Of a stretch of DNA of 64,000 bases, positions 55,440-62,575 are shown piece after piece. Under the pieces are notes generated by a model, which saw only the letters and a program-made list of their open reading frames with translations, ran no database searches and was not told where the DNA came from. Source of the stretch: Roseovarius sp. MMSF_3359 (GTDB lineage: Bacteria > Pseudomonadota > Alphaproteobacteria > Rhodobacterales > Rhodobacteraceae); the NCBI RefSeq assembly GCF_030733385.1, contig NZ_JASHJC010000006.1, forward strand, positions 218,382 through 282,381, in the 5' to 3' direction. The translations under genes and the position numbers were made by a program. Position 1 is the stretch's first letter; each line of letters opens with the position of its first letter.

Positions 55440-56747
55440 CTAGAGCACGTAGCGGCTCAGATCGGCGGATTTCATCAGTTCGCCAAGGTTGGCCTCGACA
55501 AAACCGGCATCGACCGTGACCTTGTCGCCGGCCCGGTCCGGGGCGGTAAAGCTGAGTTCTTCGAAAACCCGTTCCATCACCGTGTAGAGGCGGCGCGCGC
55601 CGATGTTTTCGACGCTCTGGTTCACATCCGCGGCGATCTTGGCCAGCGCCGCAATGCCATCGTCGGTAAACTCGACGGTCACCTCCTCGGTGCCCATGAG
55701 CGCGGTATATTGCAGGGTCAGCGCGTTGTCGGTCTCAGTCAGGATACGCACGAAATCCTCTTCGGTGAGCGCGCGCAGCTCGACCCGGATGGGCAACCGG
55801 CCTTGCAATTCGGGCAGCAGGTCCGAGGGTTTGGCAATGTGAAACGCGCCGGACGCGATGAACAGGATATGATCGGTCTTGACCGGGCCATGCTTGGTCG
55901 AAACGGTGGTGCCTTCGATCAGGGGCAGCAGATCGCGCTGCACACCCTCGCGGCTGACGTCGCCGCCGCGCGCATCCGACCGGGCGCAGACCTTGTCGAT
56001 CTCATCAAGGAAAACGATGCCATTCTGCTCCACCGCATCAAGCGCGGATTTGTTGACGGTCTCGTCATCGAGCAGCTTGTCCGCCTCTTCGCCGATCAGC
56101 ACATCATAGGATTCCGCCACCGTCATCTTGCGCCGCGTGGTGCGCCCGCCAAGTGCCTTGCCGAACAGATCGCCGAGGTTCATCATGCCCATCTGGCTGC
56201 CGGGCTGACCGGGGATGTCCATCATGCCAAGCGGGTTGGAATTATCGGCAACATCCAGTTCGATCACCGTATCGTCGAGCAGTCCGTCCTTGAGCTTCTT
56301 GCGGAACATTTCGCGCGTCGCTTCGCGGGCATCCTCCCCGGCGATGGCGGCAATTACCCGTTCTTCGGCAGCCGCATGGGCGTTGGCCTTGACGTCTTCG
56401 CGCATCTGCTCGCGGGTCTGCAGGATCGCGGCATCGACCAGATCGCGGATAATCTGCTCAACATCGCGGCCCACATAGCCCACTTCGGTGAACTTGGTGG
56501 CCTCGACCTTGATGAAGGGTGCGCGGGCCAGCTTGGCAAGTCGGCGCGAGATCTCGGTCTTGCCCACGCCGGTCGGCCCGATCATCAGGATATTCTTGGG
56601 ATAGACCTCATCGCGCAGATCGTCGGCAAGCTGCTTGCGGCGCCAACGGTTGCGCAGGGCGACAGCGGTCGCGCGTTTGGCGTCTTTCTGGCCGATGATG
56701 AAACGGTCAAGCTCGCTGACGATTTCGCGCGGGGTGAGGTCAGTCAT
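55440..56747 (-). CDS. hslU: HslU (ClpY) ATPase of the HslUV protease
   Basis: A 435-aa AAA+ unfoldase. Walker A is [17 protein letters not shown] near 55-70, the pore loop region is [17 protein letters not shown], and Walker B with sensor residues is [13 protein letters not shown]. The C-terminal YVL end matches the tail that docks into HslV. It is separated from hslV by two other genes, unlike the usual hslVU operon. Confidence 0.97.
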   Translation of the reverse strand: MTDLTPREIVSELDRFIIGQKDAKRATAVALRNRWRRKQLADDLRDEVYPKNILMIGPTGVGKTEISRRLAKLARAPFIKVEATKFTEVGYVGRDVEQIIRDLVDAAILQTREQMREDVKANAHAAAEERVIAAIAGEDAREATREMFRKKLKDGLLDDTVIELDVADNSNPLGMMDIPGQPGSQMGMMNLGDLFGKALGGRTTRRKMTVAESYDVLIGEEADKLLDDETVNKSALDAVEQNGIVFLDEIDKVCARSDARGGDVSREGVQRDLLPLIEGTTVSTKHGPVKTDHILFIASGAFHIAKPSDLLPELQGRLPIRVELRALTEEDFVRILTETDNALTLQYTALMGTEEVTVEFTDDGIAALAKIAADVNQSVENIGARRLYTVMERVFEELSFTAPDRAGDKVTVDAGFVEANLGELMKSADLSRYVL

Positions 56748-56908
56748 CTAGGTCTCCGGTGTGATACTTGGCGGAACCTAAGCATGGCAGGCGAAAACGC
56801 AAGCGTTGACTAATCTTCACGCCCGGTGAGAAGCGCGTGATACCCCATTTCAGTTTCGATTTCTCAGGTTAGGTTGCTGCGTGAGATTTCAGACCCGAGG
56901 AACAGACC

Positions 56909-57304
56909 ATGCAGAACCGCAGACAATTCATCATCTCGACCCTTTCCGCCAGCGCCGCGATCACGCTCGCTGGGCATCCCACCCTGGCCGGTGGCCATGG
57001 CCGTATCGGCACCTTCACCGGCAAGAGCAGCCACGTCACCAAGGGCCGTGCCGAGTTCGTCGTGCATGGCGACAAGGCCGAAGTGATCCTTCTGGACGAT
57101 TTTGATTTCGACGGCGCGCCGGACCCGAAAGTGGCGCTGGGCAAGGATGGCTACAAGAGCTCTCTTCTGATTGGCAAGCTGAAGAAGAACAAGGGCAAGC
57201 AAACCTACCAGGTCCCCGCCGGGTTGGACATCGAAGGTGTCAACGAGGTCTGGATCTGGTGCGAGAAATTCAACGTGCCGCTGGGCGTCGCGAAACTGAA
57301 CTAG
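56909..57304 (+). CDS. Tat-exported DM13-domain protein
   Basis: A 131-aa protein with a twin-arginine signal (QNRRQFIISTLSASAAITLAG) followed by a DM13 domain. Its motifs are HVTKGRAEFVVHGDKAEVILLDDFDFDGAPDPKVALGKDG and the conserved Cys in VWIWCEKFNVPLGVAKL. DM13 domains are proposed to be redox or cytochrome-like modules. It lies between hslV and hslU on the opposite strand. A weak hairpin follows the stop. Confidence 0.88.
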   Translation: MQNRRQFIISTLSASAAITLAGHPTLAGGHGRIGTFTGKSSHVTKGRAEFVVHGDKAEVILLDDFDFDGAPDPKVALGKDGYKSSLLIGKLKKNKGKQTYQVPAGLDIEGVNEVWIWCEKFNVPLGVAKLN

Positions 57305-57326
57305 GCTTCCCTCCCAATTAGGAAGC
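57305..57326 (+). terminator. Candidate terminator after the DM13 gene
   Basis: Six-base inverted repeat GCTTCC / GGAAGC with a 10-base loop just after the stop codon. The T-run is short, so strength is doubtful. Confidence 0.35.
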
Positions 57327-57414
57327 TCTACAGGTGTTTCGCGCCGTTGTTCCCCTCATCCACCGCGAGACACCGAAACCGGGGGCTGGTTGTCATTAAC
57401 GACCGGCCTCCAAT

Positions 57415-57855
57415 TCATTTTCGGATCGGTGGCAGGTCGGCTTCCGTCTTGGCCAATCCGGTGTGCAGCGCGACGGTATCAAGCGCCTCTTTCAGCACCC
57501 CCTGAAGGTTGTCCTGGCATTCGTCAACGAGCTTCGAGACGAATTGCTCCACTACCTCCGCAACAGCACTTTCGTCGAAATTCGAAAGATAGGCGCGTAG
57601 GGCGATGTTCATTGGGGCATTTGCGTAGATCTCCCGCGCCTTCTCCAAATCTTCCTCGGTGCTGGGTACGCTGGGGAGATCCGCGTTCAGAAGATATTCG
57701 GTATTGCTGTCAAACATCTCGTCGCAGGTCATGTAAAGCTGCGTCGTGAAAGGGTCGGCATGGGGCGCGCTTGGCACCACCAGCGCCAGGACAAACACGG
57801 CAAACAAACCGGCAGGAACGCAGGTTTCAACCATGCTTCGGCGAAAACCGCCCAT
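57415..57855 (-). CDS. Hypothetical exported two-cysteine protein
   Basis: A 146-aa protein starting 3 bp after the hslV stop. It has a signal peptide ending near PSAPHA and a mature part of about 110 residues with two cysteines (YMTCDEMF and VDECQDN) that could form one disulfide. The spacing and helical content resemble HdeA-like periplasmic proteins, but the resemblance is weak. The tight coupling to hslV supports a real gene. Function is unknown. Confidence 0.7.
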   Translation of the reverse strand: MGGFRRSMVETCVPAGLFAVFVLALVVPSAPHADPFTTQLYMTCDEMFDSNTEYLLNADLPSVPSTEEDLEKAREIYANAPMNIALRAYLSNFDESAVAEVVEQFVSKLVDECQDNLQGVLKEALDTVALHTGLAKTEADLPPIRK

Positions 57856-57858
57856 GGC

Positions 57859-58407
57859 TCAGATCTTCTCGACCGTCAGATTGCCATTGGTATAGACGCA
57901 GATATCCGCGGCGATGGCCATGGCCGCGCGGGCGATCTCTTCGGCGGATTTGTCGCTGTCCATCATGCCGCGCGCGGCGGCCAGGGCATAGTTCCCGCCC
58001 GATCCGATGGCGGTCACGTCATGTTCCGGCTCCAGCACGTCACCAGCGCCGGTAATGACATAAAGCTCCTTGCCGTCCGTCACGATCAGCATCGCTTCGA
58101 GCTTCTGCAGGTATTTGTCGGTGCGCCAGTCCTTTGCCAGCTCGACACTTGCGCGTTGCAACTGCCCCGGTGTCGCTTCGAGCTTGGCCTCCAGCCGCTC
58201 CAACAGGGTGAAGGCATCGGCGGTTGATCCGGCAAACCCGGCGATGATATCGGTACCGCCGGGCGACAGCCTGCGGACCTTGCGGGCGGTGCCCTTGATG
58301 ACGGTCTGGCCCAGGCTGACCTGTCCGTCACCGGCGATTACGACCTCGCCGCCCTTCTTGACGCCGATAATCGTGGTGCCGTGCCATCCGGGGAATTCGT
58401 TGCTCAT
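57859..58407 (-). CDS. hslV: HslV (ClpQ) peptidase of the HslUV protease
   Basis: A 182-aa proteasome-beta-like peptidase. It begins [20 protein letters not shown], and the catalytic Thr is exposed after removing about nine residues (TTIIGVK). The family segments [39 protein letters not shown] and [15 protein letters not shown] are intact. A heat-shock-like promoter lies upstream. hslU is 1.1 kb downstream instead of adjacent. Confidence 0.96.
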   Translation of the reverse strand: MSNEFPGWHGTTIIGVKKGGEVVIAGDGQVSLGQTVIKGTARKVRRLSPGGTDIIAGFAGSTADAFTLLERLEAKLEATPGQLQRASVELAKDWRTDKYLQKLEAMLIVTDGKELYVITGAGDVLEPEHDVTAIGSGGNYALAAARGMMDSDKSAEEIARAAMAIAADICVYTNGNLTVEKI

Positions 58408-58434
58408 GGGGCCTCCGATCTCTTGTTGAGACCC

Positions 58435-58464
58435 TATATGGAAGGGGATTTGTGCGGACGCAAG
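58435..58464 (-). promoter_or_regulatory. Candidate RpoH-type promoter of hslV
   Basis: On the minus strand CTTG (58461-58464) is followed 19 bases later by CCATATA (58435-58441), about 28 bp upstream of the hslV ATG. This is near the heat-shock sigma consensus of CTTG plus a CC-rich -10. Confidence 0.4.
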
Positions 58465-58470
58465 AGCGGG

Positions 58471-59619
58471 TTAACCCAGCAGGTCGCGCGTTACCGCTTC
58501 GAAAATCCGAACGCCGGCGGGGATCAGATCATCGGGAAAATCATAGTGCGGATTGTGCAGGGGCGGTTGATCGACGCCCGCCCCGAGAAACAGCATCGCG
58601 GATTTTGCAACCGCGCCGAACCGGCCGAAATCTTCGGAGGGGCGCCAGGGGAGCGCGGTGTCGTCGCGGGAAATCCCGGCCCTGTCCAGTGCCGTAGCAA
58701 GGATGTCGGTGGCCACCGGATCGTTTTCGCAGTGACGGAAGATATCGTGATAGCGGTGGTCGATTTCCAACCCGTGGTCTTGTGCCGCCTGCCCCGTCAA
58801 CGCGATTGCCTGATCGCAAAGTGCTTTCATCCGGTCATCGGTCAGGGTGCGCAGCGTCGCAAAAAGCGTCGCATTGCCGGGTGCGATGCCAAAGGCGGGC
58901 GCCCCCATGTTGGCGTGTGTGACAGTGACAAGCGAGAAACCCGCATCGTCTGTATCGCCGTGGGACAAATTGGTCAGCGCAGGCATCAGGTCAGAGATCG
59001 CAGCCATGGGTGACACGCCCGTCTCGGGCTGCGACGCATGGGCCGATGTGCCGGTCAGGGTCACCTCAAGCCCGCGGGACGCGCAACAGACCGGGCCGGA
59101 TTTCAACGCTGCGGTACCAAGTGGGATGCCCGGCAGATTGTGCAACGCAAAGGCGAAGTCGGGGGTCAGAGCCTCGAACCGGGGATCTGCCAGGACCGCC
59201 GCGGCCCCTGCGCCGGTTTCTTCTGCGGGCTGGAAGAGCAGGATAACACGCCCGCAGGCGGGGCGGCATCGAGAGAGGCATGTTGCGAGGCCCATCATGA
59301 TCGCCATATGGCCATCATGGCCGCAAAGATGTGCAACACCTTCGCTCCGGGACCTGTGCGCTGCATCACTGATCTGCTGTATCGGCAAGGCGTCGAGTTC
59401 GCAGCGAAAGAGGATTGTTGACCCGGGCGAAGGGCCGCCGAAGCAAGCGGCCAGCCCGTGTCCGCCCAATCCGGTCACTACCTGGTCAGGCGATAGCGCG
59501 CTCAAGGCATCCCGGACCATCTTGGCCGTTTGCTCTTCATTGCCCGATACTTCGGGGCTTTGGTGAAGCGTTCGGCGAAACGATGTCAACGCGGCGATGT
59601 CGGAAGTCGAAAGATCCAT
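58471..59619 (-). CDS. M20-family amidohydrolase
   Basis: A 382-aa protein from the ATG at 59619 (MDLSTSDIAAL). It belongs to the aminoacylase/hippuricase group of metallopeptidase family M20. The metal-binding motif HLCGHDGHMAIMMG and the catalytic Glu pair in LLFQPAEETGAGAA are visible, with the lid domain at about 180-290. Substrates are N-acyl amino acids or similar. It lies 63 bp upstream of hslV on the same strand. Confidence 0.9.
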   Translation of the reverse strand: MDLSTSDIAALTSFRRTLHQSPEVSGNEEQTAKMVRDALSALSPDQVVTGLGGHGLAACFGGPSPGSTILFRCELDALPIQQISDAAHRSRSEGVAHLCGHDGHMAIMMGLATCLSRCRPACGRVILLFQPAEETGAGAAAVLADPRFEALTPDFAFALHNLPGIPLGTAALKSGPVCCASRGLEVTLTGTSAHASQPETGVSPMAAISDLMPALTNLSHGDTDDAGFSLVTVTHANMGAPAFGIAPGNATLFATLRTLTDDRMKALCDQAIALTGQAAQDHGLEIDHRYHDIFRHCENDPVATDILATALDRAGISRDDTALPWRPSEDFGRFGAVAKSAMLFLGAGVDQPPLHNPHYDFPDDLIPAGVRIFEAVTRDLLG

Positions 59620-59925
59620 GTGACGTCTAATATGGAGTGGGCAGCGCATTGGCAATCTGCGGGCTTGGGCGGAAACCTGTCATCGGACCACACGCGGAGG
59701 GCGATTCGCGCCAAAATGCGATGGGCGGATTTCTGCGCAAGGATACTTGCCAGCCAAATACCCGTTATACGTGTTCAAAATGCAACTACAGGCGGCAGTT
59801 TGCAAAAAATCTGCAAAAGAAATGTCAAAGTACTTTTTCGCGGAGCAAAAATGTGGCAAGAATATGCCGATTAGTAGGTGAATGTGTGTTTGACCTGGTC
59901 TGGGGCGGTGATCTTTAAGTCTGCC

Positions 59926-60045
59926 GAGCTGTGTTTTGATCCGGGTTTAGTGGCCTTATTGGGGTCGGGCGCGAATACTAGCCCTGTTGGCGAGTTGAAG
60001 GGTACGAAATACCAAGGGCGTCCCAATCGGGCGCCCTTATTCTTT
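59926..60045 (+). ncRNA. Candidate small RNA
   Basis: A TTGACC at 59890-59895 and TTTAAG at 59914-59919 (18-base spacing) form a promoter-like pair. About 100 bases later, AAGGGCG (60014-60020) / CGCCCTT (60032-60038) forms a hairpin followed by a T-rich end, like an intrinsic terminator. The stretch between has no good ORF. It could be a roughly 120-nt RNA. Confidence 0.3.
60014..60038 (+). terminator. Intrinsic terminator-like hairpin
   Basis: Seven-base stem AAGGGCG / CGCCCTT with an 11-base loop, followed by ATTCTTT. No protein gene precedes it, which is why a small RNA is proposed. Confidence 0.5.
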
Positions 60046-60515
60046 GCAACGCCTGAAGCGGTTTTCTGACGCTTCGATCATGATCGTTTCCCCTAGTCGC
60101 GTGATCGCGGACCCGTGGCCCAGATTGTCCGCCTGCCAGGGCGTAATCATTGCCAAAACGCGAATCTGCGGCGCGCCTTAACCAAGTTCCGGTGAAATGA
60201 CCTCACGAGAACCAGTATATTTCCATCCGGGTAACAATTACGCGCAGTATGGCTCGGCGCAGCGGTTGTCGCCCAGAGCCTTGGTAAAATACTGATTATA
60301 AACAAGATAAATTGTACAGTTCCAAAATGGCAAGTCAAAATCAGAGTTGGCAACTGGTAACACCCTCGTGTTCATGCCGTGAGCCTTTAGTTTACCGTGG
60401 AATTTCCACCCCGAAATAGCTAATATCTGCGCCTGAACCTGCCTGTCGAAAAACTTGCTTTCTGAAATTGTAGGCAAATCTGTTTGTAACCTAGTTATGG
60501 GGCCCGAGCCAATTT

Positions 60516-62117
60516 ATGAGCCTTACCAGTCATCACACCCCCGCCGTATCTTCGACTAAAGGATATTTCCATCTGGGCATCTTCTGGCTGATTGTCGCGA
60601 CAGTCTCAGCCGGCGTGTTCTTTTGGGATGGCATTGCCGAGCTTCTCGAAGCTTGGCAGCTACCGGAATATAGCCATGGCCCCTTGATTCCGATCCTGTC
60701 GGCGCTGCTCTTCCTGCGACAGCTCAAAACCGTTCCGGTGAATGACGGGCCGGTTGCCGATCGCTGGCCCGGTGTTGTTCTGCTGTTGATCGCGGTGGCG
60801 CTGGGCCTCGCGGGCAACATGATCGAGATCCCGGACATCGTTGCCTATGCGCTGATCCTATGGGTTGGTGCGATCCTGCTCATCAGCTTTGGATGGAACA
60901 CGGGGAAACACTTTTGGCCGCCGGTCGTTCACCTCGTCTATATGCTGCCGCTTCCCGGTGCGCTTTACTACGGTGTGTCGACCTACCTGCAGGGCATTTC
61001 TTCGGAACTCGGGGTCTATTTCCTGCAATTGCTGCGGGTGCCGGTTTTCCTCGAAGGCAACATCATCGATCTTGGTGTCTACAAACTGCAGGTGGCCGAG
61101 GCCTGTTCCGGCCTGCGCTATCTCTTCCCGATCCTCAGCTTCTCGTACATCTTTGCGGTGCTTTACCGTGGGCCGATGTGGCACAAGGCGATCCTTCTGA
61201 TCTCGGCCGCGCCGATCACGATCTTCATGAATTCGGTCCGCATCGCGATTGCTGGTGTGATCGTCAACAATTTCGGTCTGAGCCACCTCGAAGGGTTCTC
61301 GCATTTCTTCGAAGGCTGGGTGATCTTCATCAGCTGCATCTTGATCCTGTTCGCCCTCGCCTGGGTGATGGTCAAGCTGCGCCGTGACAACATCGGCCTA
61401 ATCCAAGCGCTGGATCTGGACACCGAAGGCCTCGGCACACAGGCGAAACGGATCTTTCTTGTCCGTCCGTCGCGCGCCTTGATCTCGGCGGCAGTGATCG
61501 TCGCCGCCTTGGCCGCGGTCTGGTTCTCGACGCCGAAGCGCGAGGCGGTACAAATCGACCGCGATCCGTTCGTTCTGTTCCCGGTGACGGTTGGCGATTG
61601 GAAATCAGGGCCGCAGTATTCGCTTGATCCCGCGATCGAGCGGGTGTTGCGGGCGGATGACTATCTTTCGCTTCGCCTCAACCGGCCGTCGGCGATCGAA
61701 GAGGTCGAACTCTTCATCGCCTGGTACAAAGATCAAAGCCAAGGTGGCGTGCATTCCCCCGAAGTGTGCCTTCCTGGAGCAGGTTGGGAGATTGCCAAGC
61801 TCGAACAGATCGAGGCGACCCCGCCTGCCGGATTTGGCGAAACCTTTGACCTCAACCGGGCGGTGATCCAGAAGGGGGTCAATCGGATGCTGGTCTATTA
61901 CTGGTATGAGCAGCAGGGGCAGCGCACCGCCTCGATGTTCAACGCCAAACTGCAACTGATGCAGGGCAAGCTCACCAATGGCCGTAATGACAGTGCCATC
62001 GTGCGCCTGACCACGGACATGCTTCCAGGCGAATCCATTGCCGAAGCGGAACTGCGCCTCAAGGATAGTCTGGATAGCGTGTTGACCAAGTTGCCACGGT
62101 TCATCCCTGGTCTCTGA
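60516..62117 (+). CDS. Exosortase fused to EpsI domain (XrtD-type, VPLPA-CTERM)
   Basis: A 533-aa protein. The N-terminal half has about eight membrane helices with the exosortase catalytic set: Cys197 in VAEACSGLRYLFPI, Arg242 in MNSVRIAIAGV and His263 in GFSHFFEGW. The C-terminal half (about 345-533) is a periplasmic EpsI domain (WYKDQSQGGVHSPEVCLPGAGW, MLVYYWYEQQGQ). This fusion is typical of XrtD in Rhodobacterales, which removes VPLPA-CTERM sorting tails and anchors surface proteins. No VPLPA substrate is seen in this window. A terminator follows. Confidence 0.9.
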   Translation: MSLTSHHTPAVSSTKGYFHLGIFWLIVATVSAGVFFWDGIAELLEAWQLPEYSHGPLIPILSALLFLRQLKTVPVNDGPVADRWPGVVLLLIAVALGLAGNMIEIPDIVAYALILWVGAILLISFGWNTGKHFWPPVVHLVYMLPLPGALYYGVSTYLQGISSELGVYFLQLLRVPVFLEGNIIDLGVYKLQVAEACSGLRYLFPILSFSYIFAVLYRGPMWHKAILLISAAPITIFMNSVRIAIAGVIVNNFGLSHLEGFSHFFEGWVIFISCILILFALAWVMVKLRRDNIGLIQALDLDTEGLGTQAKRIFLVRPSRALISAAVIVAALAAVWFSTPKREAVQIDRDPFVLFPVTVGDWKSGPQYSLDPAIERVLRADDYLSLRLNRPSAIEEVELFIAWYKDQSQGGVHSPEVCLPGAGWEIAKLEQIEATPPAGFGETFDLNRAVIQKGVNRMLVYYWYEQQGQRTASMFNAKLQLMQGKLTNGRNDSAIVRLTTDMLPGESIAEAELRLKDSLDSVLTKLPRFIPGL

Positions 62118-62137
62118 TCAACCTTGGAGAGTAGAGA

Positions 62138-62168
62138 AAGGCGCAAACCAAAAATCGGTTTGCGCCTT
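62138..62168 (+). terminator. Intrinsic terminator after the exosortase gene
   Basis: Twelve-base perfect stem AAGGCGCAAACC / GGTTTGCGCCTT with a 7-base loop, 20 bases after the stop codon. The T-run is short but the stem is strong. Confidence 0.75.
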
Positions 62169-62309
62169 GTCATGAGGGCTGGTTGCAATTTTTGCCGCGA
62201 TGACGACCAGGCACAGCAACCAGAATAAGCTGTTCAGCACAGCTGATGCTGGACCGACCCCCCGGGGCTCTCAAGTTGATATGGTCGTCTTCGATGGCCG
62301 CTCAATTCG

Positions 62310-62335
62310 ATCGACCGCAAGTATTGTCGGTCGAT
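62310..62335. repeat. Inverted repeat ATCGACCG / CGGTCGAT
   Basis: Eight-base arms separated by 10 bases, in the gap between two convergent genes. It could be a protein-binding palindrome or an RNA hairpin. Confidence 0.5.
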
Positions 62336-62377
62336 TGCATAGTAGCCGAGATTATCCCCGCTCGTCACAGAGTAACC

Positions 62378-62398
62378 GTTGGTTTGAACCAAACCAAC
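62378..62398. repeat. Inverted repeat GTTGGTTT / AAACCAAC
   Basis: Eight-base arms with a 5-base loop, 43 bases after the previous inverted repeat. Confidence 0.5.
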
Positions 62399-62520
62399 TC
62401 AGACCCAGAAGCGCAACCGTCGCACCAAGAGTGGCATCGCTCCCGTAGTACCGTTGATACGTTTACGGATGAAGGTACCCGATCAAGGATCGTGCACGTT
62501 CTCGACGAGTAACAATGCAA

Positions 62521-62542
62521 AACGCCGCCCCAATCGGGGCGG
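62521..62542. terminator. Bidirectional terminator of the surface-protein gene
   Basis: Nine-base stem CGCCGCCCC / GGGGCGGCG with a 4-base loop. On the plus strand it is followed by CTTGGTTCTTTTT, and on the minus strand by a TTTT run, so it can stop both directions. It lies just behind the stop of the minus-strand surface protein. Confidence 0.75.
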
Positions 62543-62575
62543 CGCTTGGTTCTTTTTCAAGATCTGTCTGAAAGA

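Larger units (their letters stand above)
59620..60515. other. Gene-poor 896-bp divergent intergenic region
   Basis: No convincing gene between the amidohydrolase and exosortase starts. The region is more AT-rich than the flanks, especially 60180-60510. A 79-codon ORF at 60238-60477 (minus) lacks a ribosome site and any family resemblance. The middle holds a promoter-like pair and a hairpin that may define a small RNA. Confidence 0.5.
62169..62520. other. Convergent intergenic region without a confident gene
   Basis: About 350 bp between the ends of the exosortase and surface-protein genes. Two inverted repeats (62310-62335 and 62378-62398) are present. An 88-codon ORF at 62246-62512 (plus) ends just before a strong terminator but shows no family or ribosome site. 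Confidence 0.45.

Noticed and set aside
54528..56813. 761-codon plus-strand open frame
   Set aside because: It is antisense to the methyltransferase and hslU genes, which have clear family motifs. The frame is open only because of high GC codon bias.
60238..60477. 79-codon minus-strand ORF in the gap before the exosortase
   Set aside because: No ribosome site, no family resemblance, and a composition close to non-coding.
62246..62512. 88-codon plus-strand ORF before the terminator at 62521
   Set aside because: It begins without a ribosome site and has no recognisable features; kept only as part of an unexplained gap.
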